Assembly (NCBI RefSeq): GCF_009863985.1
Contig: NZ_WEZT01000005.1
Span: 452,995-504,596, forward strand
Direction of reading: 5' to 3'
Source of the DNA: Furfurilactobacillus milii
GTDB taxonomy: Bacteria; Bacillota; Bacilli; Lactobacillales; Lactobacillaceae
DNA: 51,602 nucleotides
The position numbers and the translations under genes were made by a program. Of this stretch, positions 33,691 to 42,903 are shown in pieces. The notes under the pieces were generated by a model. It had not been told where the DNA came from. It saw only the letters and a program-made list of their open reading frames with translations, and ran no database searches. Numbering within the stretch: position 1 is the stretch's first letter; every line of letters starts with the position of its first letter.

Positions 33691-34440
33691 ATGCCCACGC
33701 AAACTCGCAAACAGCGTCATGCCACAAGTTTTTTAGACAATATGCCCTGGCAACCACTACTTATCTTCACAATTGCTCAAAACATCATCTGGTGGAGCTT
33801 TCCAATCCATTACGGCCGACTTACAGGGGCTGCCTTTCATGGCAATCAATTACTGTTATTGGCTTATACAATCGTCATGAGTCTCACAACTTTTTTGATG
33901 TTTCAGGCCAACTTTAAATCGTTATGGGCGCACGTCCCCATTTTGATCAGTCTAATTCTGGCCTTCTCTGGCATCATTCGTGGTAACTTAGAAATCTTGA
34001 TTATGTTACTCATGTTCTCGGGCTTTTGGTTAGTGGTCGAAATGCGCTGGTTGAACTTACAAAACATTTGGGGGCTCATCATTTACGCCTTACTGTCAAC
34101 CTTTCCCATCAGTAGCGCCATTTTCTTTTTTCAAAACCGCTTTCTTTCAATGACCTTTTTAATCCAGCTAATTCCGTTGGTGGCCTGCCAATTGTTTTTT
34201 ATGATGCCAATTTTTGAAACTGAAGGCAAACGACGTGTCATCGCTACTGCGGTAACCGGTGTGCTGTTAATCGCAGCCATTTTATTCTTCCATTTTTCTT
34301 TGCTAGGTGTGTTGGCGATGGCGGTTGTGATTATAACGTTCTGGTTTAGTATCAACTATCCTAATCTAAAAGCACAATATACGGCTGTAGTTTACATTGT
34401 GCTCGAACTGCTCGCCTATTTAATCTTAGTCTTTGCTTAG
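33691..34440 (+). CDS. Polytopic membrane protein, function unknown
   Basis: A 249-residue protein with about seven or eight hydrophobic helices and short loops, a basic N-terminus, and no enzyme motif I can name. The start at 33691 follows GGGAGG by 6 bases; an upstream in-frame ATG has no support. It stands alone, divergent from metK, and ends in a strong terminator. It could be a transporter subunit or a member of an unnamed lactobacillus membrane family; I do not assign a function. Confidence 0.78.
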   Translation: MPTQTRKQRHATSFLDNMPWQPLLIFTIAQNIIWWSFPIHYGRLTGAAFHGNQLLLLAYTIVMSLTTFLMFQANFKSLWAHVPILISLILAFSGIIRGNLEILIMLLMFSGFWLVVEMRWLNLQNIWGLIIYALLSTFPISSAIFFFQNRFLSMTFLIQLIPLVACQLFFMMPIFETEGKRRVIATAVTGVLLIAAILFFHFSLLGVLAMAVVIITFWFSINYPNLKAQYTAVVYIVLELLAYLILVFA

Positions 34441-34463
34441 CTTATTGACTGCTAATTACATTG

Positions 34464-34505
34464 AAAGAGGAACCTTCCATCTTTTCGGAAAGTTCCTCTT
34501 TTTTT
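34464..34505 (+). terminator. Terminator of the membrane protein gene
   Basis: AAAGAGGAACCTTCC pairs with GGAAAGTTCCTCTTT, followed by TTTTT. Confidence 0.88.
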
Positions 34506-34583
34506 GTTTACGCTTTCTTAAGTTTAAGCGGGCGTAATTGTTTAATGATACTAAGAAAAACAGTCTCATGCTAATGCCGTTAC

Positions 34584-34748
34584 GCTGACCGAAAACGCCG
34601 TTCCATGGGACCGGTCTCAGCCTCCTAAAACCCGGAGTCTTTAACCTTGATTATGAGCCGAAGTGCCCGTCTCATAAGTCATCCCGCACTAAGCGGCCAA
34701 ATTATCGCCGCCAAGTGTTGCCGACATGGAACTCTGTTTCCGGTCAGC
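34584..34748 (+). repeat. Structured dispersed element, copy 1 (165 bp)
   Basis: The ends pair as a long stem (GCTGACCGAAAAC with GTTTCCGGTCAGC). Next come GCC and a second stem GTTCCATG/CATGGAAC, then GGGACCGGTCTCAGCC. Inside are hairpins TATGAG/CTCATA and CACT-GCGGC/GCCGC-AGTG. The core GCCGTTCCATGGGACCGGT recurs in copy 2 (45462-45623, opposite strand), where the outer stem has other bases but still pairs. TGCCGTTAC precedes both. It contains no open frame. It may be an RNA gene, a palindromic mobile repeat, or both. Confidence 0.65.
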
Positions 34749-34781
34749 TTCACTCCTATCACAATTTAGCCGACTATTTAC

Positions 34782-34851
34782 AAAAAAAGGTTGTTACGTG
34801 TCAAATGGAATCTGCAACCATATAAGCAGAACGGTACCAATGTTAACAACC
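34782..34851 (-). terminator. Terminator of uvrA2
   Basis: On the minus strand GGTTGTTA pairs with TAACAACC around a loop of about 47 bases and is followed by TTTTTTT. The long loop makes it unusual, but pairing and T run are clear. Confidence 0.6.
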
Positions 34852-34869
34852 ACAAACGGCAGCTAATAA

Positions 34870-37392
34870 TTAAGCCGTGACAGGTCCACCAGCCAGTTTT
34901 TCCTTGAGGTACTTTCCCGTGACACTGGTCTTTGTTTGGGCTACCTCGGTTGGGGTACCAGCAGCGACCAACTGGCCACCCTTCGTACCACCTTCAGGAC
35001 CCATGTCCACAATGTAGTCAGCGTTAGCCATGACGTCCAAATCATGCTCGATCACAATAACTGTGGCGCCCTCATTAATGAGTTGATCAAACACCCGCAG
35101 CAACTGCTGAATATCTAATGGATGAAGCCCCACAGACGGTTCATCAAAAACAAATAACGTACCGGTCTGGCGACGACCCAGTCGTGATACCAGCTTCAAA
35201 CGTTGCGCTTCACCACCAGACAATGTTGGAGTGCTTTCACCGAGTTCAAGGTAACCTAGACCCATGTCATGTAGAGCACTCAACGTATTTGCTACGCTTG
35301 GTACATCGACAAACAAGTTACGTGCATCATCGACGGATAACGCCAGAATGTCAGCAATCGAAAGATCGTGCCACTTCACACTTAATGTTTCTTGATTATA
35401 GCGTTGACCGTGGCATTGAGGACAAATTTCCTCGACATCTGGTAAGTACTGAACATCCATACTTATTGTGCCAGTACCATGACATAGTGGGCAGGCGCCA
35501 TCATTTAAATTGTAAGAAAAGTGACTGGCCGTCCATCCTTTTTCTTGTGAATCTTTGGTATTGGCAAATAAAGTTCGAACAGTGTCCAACACACTCGTGT
35601 AAGTCGCAACGGTTGAACGGACATTTTTACCCACTGGCACAGAGTCAACCATGACCACATTATGAATCTTAGCTCGATCTAGCTGTTTGACCTGTTTTGG
35701 CAGTGGCTGATGTTTAACATCCGCCAGAATCCCAGGGATTAGACTATCTAGCACTAGCGTTGTTTTCCCAGCTCCAGACATCCCCGTCACAACAGACAAC
35801 CGGTTCTTGGGAAATTGCGCTTTAACATCACTAATATTAAAACGATTGGTTACCTCAATTGATAATTTGCCCTTTGCAAAAAGCTGTTTATCAGTCAATT
35901 GTGGCCGTTCTCGAATTGGTGCCGTGCCGTTTAAGAATGGCGCAATTAAGGAAGACTCATGTTTACGAATCGTGGCAACAGTTCCATGATTGACAACCTG
36001 TCCGCCTTGCTTCCCCGCTCCAGGGCCAATTTCGATAACGTAGTCGGCGGCCGCAATGATACTAACATCATGATCTACAACCACCAGTGAATTACCCTGC
36101 TCAACTAGTTGATGGAAAACTTTAATCAGTCCAGTAACGTTGGCCGGGTGCAAACCGACAGAGGGTTCATCAAGAACATACAAAACGCCTGTGGTTTCAC
36201 TGCGCAATGTGCGTCCTAATTGGATTCGTTGCAACTCACCCGTCGACAATGTGTTACCGGCACGATCTAACGTCAGGTAATTAAGTCCCAAATCCGTAAG
36301 TGGCGTCAAACTGTCTTTAAATTCTTTGACCAGGTCCGTGCCTAAATGCTGAACGCGTTTGGGTAACCACGGAACAATCGTATCCGCAAACTTCATTAGT
36401 TGATCCAAGTCCATTTTGGTAATTTCCGCGATGTTGTGTCCTACAACAAGCTGATTTAACAGTGCTGGATCAAAACGAGAGCCATGACACGTTGGACATG
36501 TATCAAACACATAGAACTTGTTGAGCCGTTCAATCGCCCGCTCGTTAGTCGTGTTGGCCATTGAATCTTCCACGGCATTGTAGGCATTTTCGTACATTGC
36601 ATTATCCATATGGAAGATCTTGCCCTTCGAACTCGGAATGTTAATGGCGTAAGGCTGCTTTTTGCCATGTAATACTAAATCCTTTGCTTCATCAGACAGG
36701 TCCTTATAAGGCACATCGATGGGGATTCCCACCGCTTCCGCTACCAACGGCATAAAGTTGCGACCAGCTAAGTGCCAGGACGCAACGGCTCCCTCACGGA
36801 TAGTGAGATTTTTATCCCCAATAAGCCGGTCAGCAGCAATTTGACGAACTTCACCAACCCCACCACACGTTGGACACGCGCCGCCTGCATTAAAAGCAAA
36901 ATCCTCGGCACCACGACCACGATATCGAACGCCACATGTTGGACAGACAATCCAACCATCATTTTCCGCCACTTCAATGGTCGGTGGCACACGGTGACCG
37001 TTTGGGCAGACTGTGGACCCTAATCGTGAAAACATCAATCGTAAAACATTTAGACTCTCACTCATTGTGCCCACTGTTGAGCGAACACCTGGCACCTGTG
37101 GTCGTTGACGCAGCGCTAATGCAGATGGCAAGTATTGAACCGACTCAACATTGGCCGCGCCGACCTGACTAATCCGCCGTCGCGTATATGTAGACAGTGC
37201 GTTTAAATAACGCCGTGCCCCTTCAGCGTATAATACCCCCATCGCCAGCGAGGACTTCCCAGAGCCCGATCTCCCGGTAATGGCGACAAACGCATTTAAC
37301 GGAATATCAACATTCACATTTTTAAGGTTATTGACTCGTGCACCACGCACTTCAATATTATCTGGAATCGTTTCTTTATGCTGGATTGCCAT
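34870..37392 (-). CDS. UvrA2-type excinuclease ATPase (class II UvrA)
   Basis: An 840-residue double ABC ATPase. It has Walker A motifs GRSGSGKSS (near 40) and GMSGAGKTT (near 540), ABC signatures [12 protein letters not shown] and [11 protein letters not shown], and zinc modules CPTCGVRY...[14 protein letters not shown] and CPLCHGTG. It is about 100 residues shorter than housekeeping UvrA and lacks the usual UvrB-binding insertion, as in the UvrA2 class linked to tolerance of DNA-damaging agents or drugs. AGGAGGAG precedes the ATG. It follows tag at 71 bases on the same strand, so a small DNA-repair operon is likely. Confidence 0.88.
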   Translation of the reverse strand: MAIQHKETIPDNIEVRGARVNNLKNVNVDIPLNAFVAITGRSGSGKSSLAMGVLYAEGARRYLNALSTYTRRRISQVGAANVESVQYLPSALALRQRPQVPGVRSTVGTMSESLNVLRLMFSRLGSTVCPNGHRVPPTIEVAENDGWIVCPTCGVRYRGRGAEDFAFNAGGACPTCGGVGEVRQIAADRLIGDKNLTIREGAVASWHLAGRNFMPLVAEAVGIPIDVPYKDLSDEAKDLVLHGKKQPYAINIPSSKGKIFHMDNAMYENAYNAVEDSMANTTNERAIERLNKFYVFDTCPTCHGSRFDPALLNQLVVGHNIAEITKMDLDQLMKFADTIVPWLPKRVQHLGTDLVKEFKDSLTPLTDLGLNYLTLDRAGNTLSTGELQRIQLGRTLRSETTGVLYVLDEPSVGLHPANVTGLIKVFHQLVEQGNSLVVVDHDVSIIAAADYVIEIGPGAGKQGGQVVNHGTVATIRKHESSLIAPFLNGTAPIRERPQLTDKQLFAKGKLSIEVTNRFNISDVKAQFPKNRLSVVTGMSGAGKTTLVLDSLIPGILADVKHQPLPKQVKQLDRAKIHNVVMVDSVPVGKNVRSTVATYTSVLDTVRTLFANTKDSQEKGWTASHFSYNLNDGACPLCHGTGTISMDVQYLPDVEEICPQCHGQRYNQETLSVKWHDLSIADILALSVDDARNLFVDVPSVANTLSALHDMGLGYLELGESTPTLSGGEAQRLKLVSRLGRRQTGTLFVFDEPSVGLHPLDIQQLLRVFDQLINEGATVIVIEHDLDVMANADYIVDMGPEGGTKGGQLVAAGTPTEVAQTKTSVTGKYLKEKLAGGPVTA

Positions 37393-37463
37393 TTAATCAC
37401 TCCTCCTATATTATCTCTTAGCTTTGATGTCATCCTTTTTGCACGCTACAACAAGAAGCCAAG

Positions 37464-38015
37464 CTATTTAAACGCACAGTCATTAAGATGATCTTTTACA
37501 AGTCCGCTGGCTTGCATAAACGCGTAGACAGCCACGGGTCCCATAAATTTAAAGCCTCGACGCTTTAAATCCTTAGCAATTTTGACAGACAGTGCTGTCT
37601 TCGCAGGCACATCATTTTCAGTAGCCACGTTGTTTACAAGTGGCTGATTGTTTACAAATGCCCACCAATAAGTTGCAAAACTCCCAAATTCTTTTTGAAC
37701 TTTGATGAAGGCTTGCGCATTGCTTACCGTTGCGGCCAGCTTAGCCCGATTACGAATAATTCGAGCATCCTGTAAGAACGGCTGCCAATCTGCATCGGTC
37801 ATGTTCGCCACCTTTTCGATGTCATAACGATCAAAATCTTCATTAAAAGCTGCCCGCTTGTTTAATACCGTGCGCCACGATAGTCCAGCTTGATACATTT
37901 CCATACACATTAATTCAAACAAGGCATGATCATCACGATGCGGCTTGCCCCATTCCACGTCATGGTAAGTCTGCATTAACCCTGGTTCTTGACCCCACGC
38001 ACACCGAATTGTCAT
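37464..38015 (-). CDS. tag: DNA-3-methyladenine glycosylase I
   Basis: A 183-residue base-excision repair enzyme removing 3-methyladenine. The Tag zinc ligands are all present: Cys5 (RCAWG), His18 (YHD), His176 and Cys180 (KDHLNDC). GLSWRTVLNKR and KFMGPVAVYAFMQASG are typical. The start at 38015 follows GGGAGG by 7 bases; a GTG five codons earlier overlaps that site. It probably forms an operon with the UvrA2 gene behind it. Confidence 0.95.
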   Translation of the reverse strand: MTIRCAWGQEPGLMQTYHDVEWGKPHRDDHALFELMCMEMYQAGLSWRTVLNKRAAFNEDFDRYDIEKVANMTDADWQPFLQDARIIRNRAKLAATVSNAQAFIKVQKEFGSFATYWWAFVNNQPLVNNVATENDVPAKTALSVKIAKDLKRRGFKFMGPVAVYAFMQASGLVKDHLNDCAFK

Positions 38016-38160
38016 TCGCACACCTCCCACTTATTGATAGATAGTTTACTTTCATTATACGTTTTTCAATCTAAACTTCACCCCGTAAAGAACGGTGATA
38101 AAACTATCAATCCGTAAATAAAGCGGTTACAATAAAGATGAATAATAACAAACGTGCAGA

Positions 38161-38229
38161 ACCCACTGGCTTTAATTGGCGACGCTTCTCGTCAGTTTGA
38201 GTAAGGGGCGTAATCCTTTGCCAGTGGAA
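38161..38229 (+). promoter_or_regulatory. Structured leader (three-way junction) before the 57-residue membrane protein
   Basis: CCACTGGC (38163-38170) pairs with GCCAGTGG (38220-38227). Inside are two short hairpins, GACG/CGTC (38181-38193) and AAGG/CCTT (38203-38218). The resulting junction ends 13 bases before the ribosome site of the next gene. I do not recognise a known riboswitch class, so ligand sensing is only a possibility. Confidence 0.45.
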
Positions 38230-38254
38230 CAAACCACGCTGAGGGGGCATCACC

Positions 38255-38428
38255 ATGACATTCTTATGGATTTTGTTCTGGATTTTTATCATCTTAACGA
38301 TTCTTAACTTAGCTCGTTACGTCGCAACTCGACTAGCACACCGTTCCACTCGTCTAATGCGTATTTACAGTGGCTACTCTGTTCTAGGGTTAGTCATCGT
38401 CTGTTTGATTATTGCTGCATTGCACTGA
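38255..38428 (+). CDS. Small membrane protein (57 residues)
   Basis: MTFLWILFWIFIILTILNLA forms the first membrane helix, a basic loop (RYVATRLAHRSTRLMR) follows, and GYSVLGLVIVCLIIAAL forms the second. GAGGGGG lies 7 bases before the ATG, the frame is closed by TGA at 38426, and a terminator follows, so it is a credible gene despite its size. The loop is positively charged, so both ends probably lie outside. Function unknown. A structured leader precedes it. Confidence 0.7.
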   Translation: MTFLWILFWIFIILTILNLARYVATRLAHRSTRLMRIYSGYSVLGLVIVCLIIAALH

Positions 38429-38479
38429 AATGTATTTTATGGACAAAAATAATGGCACCTTTCTTTAACGCTTTTCAAT

Positions 38480-38511
38480 CAAACCACCAACCTCAAAAGT
38501 TGATGGTTTTT
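38480..38511 (+). terminator. Terminator of the 57-residue protein gene
   Basis: AAACCACCAAC pairs with GTTGATGGTTT (one mismatch), followed by T residues. Confidence 0.65.
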
Positions 38512-38549
38512 AAATTTGCAAAGTTTTTACATTACGCCACTTTATCTGT

Positions 38550-38577
38550 TTGAAAAATGATATGTTATTAGTAATAT
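38550..38577 (+). promoter_or_regulatory. Promoter of the cell-wall operon
   Basis: TTGAAA and TAATAT are 16 bases apart, about 90 bases ahead of the L,D-transpeptidase gene. Confidence 0.5.
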
Positions 38578-38665
38578 ATTGTATGAAAACTAATGATTTG
38601 GTTCGAGTAAACTAATTTTAGTCTAAAGAATAGTTTTTTTAAAACAACCTGAGGGGAATTACATT

Positions 38666-39268
38666 ATGTCAATCAAGCTGAAACACATGTTAGTCGTCGT
38701 GTTTATTATTTTTACAGTGTCAATCGTTGGCAACTTTGCAAAGGCAAGTTTTGCCTCAACTCGACCACAGTCAAGCCTTAAAAGTGAAAAAGTTGCCAAG
38801 TCAAAAACTGTCAACAATAAAAAAACATCGTCAGAGACAGTTGCGACCACAAACAAACCGTATCCTAACCTTGTTCAGTATCCTCAAGCTTGGATTCTCG
38901 TCTCTTTAAAACATCAACGTGTTTACATTATGAATGGTAAACAACGTCTATATACGATGTTGGCTTCTACTGGCATGCATGATAGTACGCCAACTGGTAC
39001 ATTTCACGTGGAAGCGGAACGAGGTACCTATTTCTACGCACCTAAATTTAACGAAGGTGCCTACGACTGGGTATCTTGGAAAGATCACGGTGTTTATTTG
39101 TTTCATTCCACGCCTACAGATGAACAAAAGCATATCCTTCCTGGTCCAGAAGCCGACCTAGGAAAACGACCATCTTCGCATGGCTGTGTCCATCTCTCCA
39201 TCCCCGATGCACGATGGGTTTATGAAACAATTCCAACAGGTACGACCGTTAAAATCGTAAGGAGTTAA
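38666..39268 (+). CDS. Secreted L,D-transpeptidase (YkuD family)
   Basis: A 200-residue protein with a signal peptide or anchor (about 5-30, ending near ASFA), a Ser/Lys-rich linker, and a YkuD domain from about 75. The catalytic motif is His147 (YLFHS) and SSHGCVHL with Cys174. Such enzymes form or exchange cross-links in peptidoglycan, or attach proteins, at the outside of the membrane. GAGGGGA precedes the ATG. It is the first gene of a three-gene wall operon with a small membrane protein and a D,D-carboxypeptidase. Confidence 0.9.
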   Translation: MSIKLKHMLVVVFIIFTVSIVGNFAKASFASTRPQSSLKSEKVAKSKTVNNKKTSSETVATTNKPYPNLVQYPQAWILVSLKHQRVYIMNGKQRLYTMLASTGMHDSTPTGTFHVEAERGTYFYAPKFNEGAYDWVSWKDHGVYLFHSTPTDEQKHILPGPEADLGKRPSSHGCVHLSIPDARWVYETIPTGTTVKIVRS

Positions 39269-39275
39269 TCTAATA

Positions 39276-39518
39276 ATGACTTTTGTTGATAAACTAGCCT
39301 TTCAAATTAAACGTTTTTCCAAAAAGTATCAGTGGTTGTATAACTGTCTGCTTTCTCTCGTGATGATGTTATTGCTATACTTATTTTATGATTTGTTAGC
39401 CACCCTTTTTCACTGGCCTAGTGTCTCGCCTACCTTTATTTTAATCATGTTAATCGTTACACTCATCATTCTAGTCATTCAACGCTATCAGCAATTATGG
39501 AGGTCGCAACAATTATGA
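39276..39518 (+). CDS. Small membrane protein in wall operon
   Basis: An 80-residue protein with two hydrophobic helices (about 22-44 and 50-68) and basic ends. It starts 7 bases after the L,D-transpeptidase stop, with AAGGAG 11 bases before the ATG, and its stop overlaps the carboxypeptidase start (ATGA). The tight packing between two wall enzymes suggests a helper for them. No family recognised. Confidence 0.75.
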   Translation: MTFVDKLAFQIKRFSKKYQWLYNCLLSLVMMLLLYLFYDLLATLFHWPSVSPTFILIMLIVTLIILVIQRYQQLWRSQQL

Positions 39519-40417
39519 AACGCTGTTTGCTAATACTACTATGTCTGTCGGGGTTGAGCGGCGTAATTGTCTCTCCAACAACGCCAGTCCAGGCAGATGC
39601 AATGCCAGTATCCCAACTGGCCCTTGATGCTAAAACTGGTCATGTATACCAAGAAGAGAATGCGTCAACTGTTCGCCCAATTGCGTCCATTTCTAAACTT
39701 TTCACCGTTTATTTTGCCTTGCAAAAGATCCACCAGGGAAAACTTAAGCTAACGGATACTGTTACAGCACCAGCAAACATTGCCAGCCTATCCCAAGATT
39801 CAAGACTCGCCAATGTGCCACTCCAAGCTGGCAAGAAGTATTCGGTTCGCGACTTGTTATACACATCACTCATTCATTCGGCCAATAGTTCTGTATTGTT
39901 ACTGGCTCAAAAAATGTTTGGGAGCCAAGAAAAAGCTGTTAAGCAAATTAACCATCAGGCACACGTGTGGCACCTGAAACATTACCAACTTGTTAACGTG
40001 ACCGGTCTAAACAATTACTTGATTGGCGACTTACGCGTCCCTGGTACACCTGAAGATGCGGAAAATAAGATGAGTGCCAAAGACGTTGCGACAGTCGCTA
40101 GAAAGACTTTGAGTTACTATGGTGATCAGTTATTGAGTATTGCAAGTGAACCACGCGTAAATTTCGATCTATCAGGCTCCTTTCCAACCGAGAATCGAAT
40201 GTTGCCCACGCAACCGGATCATTTTAACGACACACCTGTTGATGGATTAAAAACTGGTTCTTCGGAAGGCGCGGGGAACTGTTTTGTTGACACAGCCAAA
40301 AAGCACCACCATCGAGTGATCACCGTTGTGTTGGGTGCCGATTATGCTAACAAGGATCAGGTCTTTCAAATTACGCATCAGTTATTCACGACATCATTTC
40401 AAAAAATCACCCAGTAA
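39515..40417 (+). CDS. D-alanyl-D-alanine carboxypeptidase (S11 family, DacA/PBP5-like)
   Basis: A 300-residue serine peptidase with a signal peptide (about 1-28). The three active-site motifs are SISK (58-61), SAN (122-124) and KTG (246-248). It trims the terminal D-alanine from peptidoglycan stems outside the cell. It is shorter than classical DacA and has no obvious C-terminal amphipathic anchor. The start at 39515 overlaps the previous stop by 4 bases, with GGAGG 11 bases upstream. Tetrapeptides made by it are the donors for L,D-transpeptidases, which fits the operon. Confidence 0.92.
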   Translation: MKRCLLILLCLSGLSGVIVSPTTPVQADAMPVSQLALDAKTGHVYQEENASTVRPIASISKLFTVYFALQKIHQGKLKLTDTVTAPANIASLSQDSRLANVPLQAGKKYSVRDLLYTSLIHSANSSVLLLAQKMFGSQEKAVKQINHQAHVWHLKHYQLVNVTGLNNYLIGDLRVPGTPEDAENKMSAKDVATVARKTLSYYGDQLLSIASEPRVNFDLSGSFPTENRMLPTQPDHFNDTPVDGLKTGSSEGAGNCFVDTAKKHHHRVITVVLGADYANKDQVFQITHQLFTTSFQKITQ

Positions 40418-40450
40418 CATTGCTTAGTATCAATTAACACATACAATTAA

Positions 40451-40506
40451 AACACGTCCGCTTTTCAAGCCTTGGTTGCAAGCGTTGAAAAGCGGACGTG
40501 TTTTTT
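40451..40506. terminator. Bidirectional terminator
   Basis: AACACGTCCGCTTTTCAA pairs with TTGAAAAGCGGACGTGTT, followed by T runs on both strands, between the wall operon and the prenyltransferase genes. Confidence 0.9.
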
Positions 40507-40555
40507 AAGAGCATTTTTACTGAAAAATGTTTTTTTGGCAATGCCAATTAGTTGA

Positions 40556-41530
40556 TTAGGACTTTAATAATCTGATTATATCCATTGCTACTAATACAGC
40601 GGCTTCCAAAGAAGCAACGCTTAACAAATTCTGAATTGCAGTAATAAACGTTTTACCTTTATCCTGAACCGCGAGAAAGGCCTTCGTATTCCGAATCACA
40701 ACTGGAATCAAACCGAACACAATGATCATTAACCATGGTAACCAGCCAAGCAAGATTCCAATAAGCACAAAGACAAATGCCATTCCGGGCACAAACGGAT
40801 AAAGCTTTACCGCCCGTTGCTTTCCCAGATAATAAGGTAACGTAAAACGTTGATTTTTCATATCTTGTTGCAGGTCACAAATATTATCGGCATACATAAC
40901 CCCACCGTCTAAAATCACAATGGGCAATGCAATCACAAATAATGTCAGAATCACGGCCAGATTAGCGGTAATGACAAAATGCCAACCATCAAAATACATC
41001 GCTATCGGCAGTTGTTTAGGCATGTTCACGTAAGCTGCAATAAAGATTGTACCAAACCCTTCACATAAACCACTTAATATTTCTCCTAATGGCATTCGCG
41101 ATAACGGCACTGGCCCTGCCGTGTATGTGATTGCAATCAAAATGGCTAAGCCACCGATAAAGAGCAACACCAAGTTTGTCCGGATTATCAGCAGGATTCC
41201 CATGCTACATGCAATGATTAAAAACACCAACATTAATGCCATCATGTGATGCGGGTTCAAATGTTCCCGGCCTAAAATATTATCCCGGCCACGGTAGGCT
41301 AAATCCTTGGCTTTGTAGTAATCCTGAACATTGTTAAAACCTGTCACGAAGAATGCAATACTCATTTGGCCAATAAAATAAATCAATGTATTCAGCCAGT
41401 TAAACTGACCATAAGCGTAATATGCGTACACTGTCCCCAATAAAAATGGTAACAAACTGGCTGTTTTGGCTGGCAAACGAATAAGCTCCAAAAACAGTGG
41501 CCACGTTAACGGTTTATAATCTGTTTTCAT
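40556..41530 (-). CDS. dmkA: UbiA-family prenyltransferase, demethylmenaquinone synthase-like (DmkA/MenA)
   Basis: A 324-residue, nine-helix enzyme of the MenA type, which joins a polyprenyl chain to 1,4-dihydroxy-2-naphthoate. Both metal-binding motifs are intact: FNNVQDYYKAKD (Asp70, Asp76) and ADNICDLQQD (Asp215, Asp219, Asp223). The GPVPLSRMPLGE loop is typical. Together with the polyprenyl synthase at 46711 and Ndh2 at 43353 it fits the quinone branch of the EET locus. The ATG directly abuts the stop of the paralogue upstream (TAAATG), so they are co-translated. No other men genes are in the window, so the naphthoate may come from elsewhere or from outside. Confidence 0.85.
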   Translation of the reverse strand: MKTDYKPLTWPLFLELIRLPAKTASLLPFLLGTVYAYYAYGQFNWLNTLIYFIGQMSIAFFVTGFNNVQDYYKAKDLAYRGRDNILGREHLNPHHMMALMLVFLIIACSMGILLIIRTNLVLLFIGGLAILIAITYTAGPVPLSRMPLGEILSGLCEGFGTIFIAAYVNMPKQLPIAMYFDGWHFVITANLAVILTLFVIALPIVILDGGVMYADNICDLQQDMKNQRFTLPYYLGKQRAVKLYPFVPGMAFVFVLIGILLGWLPWLMIIVFGLIPVVIRNTKAFLAVQDKGKTFITAIQNLLSVASLEAAVLVAMDIIRLLKS

Positions 41531-42529
41531 TTATTGCACCACCATTTCCAAGATCAATCCCAGTAATAATGATCCATTGACCCAAAGAATATTACTGATT
41601 GCTGGCCATAACTCTTTTTGAAACAAACCGCTATGTGCCGATGTCGTTATTTCATCAGCAGTCGATGTTGTTTTTCCCGCAACCATTTGTTTAAAATGAC
41701 GGTCGTTGAGTACAACAGCTGGCACTGCTACCATCATGACCGCTAACCACCAAGATAACATTCCTGTCGCCATACCGATGATAATACCGAGAAAACCAAT
41801 AACGAGGAAACTACGGTAAACGATTAAACTCCACCGCTGCCCTAAATACTCAGGCAAGGTGTGTTTATCTTCATCAATCGTCTGATCACGTAACCCAATA
41901 ATGTTTTCCGCGAACATTAAATTTGCGGTCGTCGCCATTAATGGTAAACAAAGCAACACAACAGCAATTAACGACCACAAATTGCCCATAACAAGCATCC
42001 CCGGCCAGTGCAAAATAATGCCGATCAGTTTTTGTGATGGTACGTTTACATAAAAAGCAGTGAACGGTAGCAATAATCCCAATGAACCGCCTACGAGTAC
42101 TTCGCCCAGCGGCAAACGTGACAATGGCACAGGACCAATCGTATAAAAGATGGCGATGCCAAACCCAATAATTCCCAATAGTAAAAGCATTAAGTTGGTG
42201 CGCCAAACTAGCCAAATACCAAGGCAGGTGGCCAACGTCAGCATCACCACGAGCATAAGTTGAACCAATAACAACGGCAGCTGACGTTTGCCAATAACCG
42301 TTTGTGACTGTGCGTTCACTGATCCTTGTGACTTATTGTAGGCCACTAAGTTGCTGATGCCAGTAGTCGCCATTGCGAGCGTCAATGTCACGATAAACAA
42401 CACAATTGTATTAGCCCAATTTACATCATATCCAAAATCAATTGCAAAAAAGACCCCCACTAGAAACGGAAAAATACTGGCGAGTTTTGTTCGCAGCGCC
42501 ACTAATTCACCGAAAGATGATAATCTCAT
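41531..42529 (-). CDS. UbiA-family paralogue with degenerate active site
   Basis: A 332-residue membrane protein clearly related to its neighbour (same helix layout, same TIGPVPLSRLPLGE loop). Both Asp-rich motifs are lost. Where the neighbour has Asp70 and Asp76, this one has Ala63 and Gly69 (SNLVAYNKSQG); where the neighbour has Asp215, Asp219 and Asp223 it has Glu208, Gly212 and Gln216 (AENIIGLRDQ). It is therefore probably not a normal prenyltransferase. It may be a partner subunit of DmkA or have a new role. GAGGGGG precedes the ATG. First gene of the pair. Confidence 0.82.
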   Translation of the reverse strand: MRLSSFGELVALRTKLASIFPFLVGVFFAIDFGYDVNWANTIVLFIVTLTLAMATTGISNLVAYNKSQGSVNAQSQTVIGKRQLPLLLVQLMLVVMLTLATCLGIWLVWRTNLMLLLLGIIGFGIAIFYTIGPVPLSRLPLGEVLVGGSLGLLLPFTAFYVNVPSQKLIGIILHWPGMLVMGNLWSLIAVVLLCLPLMATTANLMFAENIIGLRDQTIDEDKHTLPEYLGQRWSLIVYRSFLVIGFLGIIIGMATGMLSWWLAVMMVAVPAVVLNDRHFKQMVAGKTTSTADEITTSAHSGLFQKELWPAISNILWVNGSLLLGLILEMVVQ

Positions 42530-42619
42530 AGCTTCCCCCTCAACTTTGCCCCGTTACATAATCAAAACGTTCTTTCATCTAATTTTACCCTCTTGCAACA
42601 ATCACAACTACTTACTCTC

Positions 42620-42649
42620 ATGATATCGAAAACTTGAATGCTTTACCAA
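42620..42649 (-). promoter_or_regulatory. Putative promoter of the two UbiA genes
   Basis: TTGGTA and TATCAT on the minus strand are 18 bases apart, about 90 bases before the first gene. Confidence 0.45.
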
Positions 42650-42852
42650 TAGCGGCTGAAAATCATATTCATTAGTCATGCACTGCCTTAAGCTACTGGT
42701 TACTTGGCGAGTACACTGGTTTCATCAAAGTTCGCACAATTTAACAGCAAACAATTAGTTTGTGAAACGTGTTACGTAAAATGCAACCTTTCTCAATTCA
42801 TTAAAACAAATAATAAACAATAAGTTTTATTTCACCCCTTGTTTATCAATTT

Positions 42853-42866
42853 TGGAAACGGTTTCG
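42853..42866 (+). promoter_or_regulatory. cre-like site in the EET intergenic region
   Basis: TGGAAACGGTTTCG resembles the CcpA cre consensus (TGWAANCGNTNWCA) with two mismatches and has good dyad symmetry (GAAAC-GTTTC). It lies between the divergent UbiA genes and ndh2, and a TACAAT box follows 18 bases later. Confidence 0.4.
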
Positions 42867-42903
42867 GCGTTCAACATAATTGTGTACAATAAATGACTTC
42901 TTT

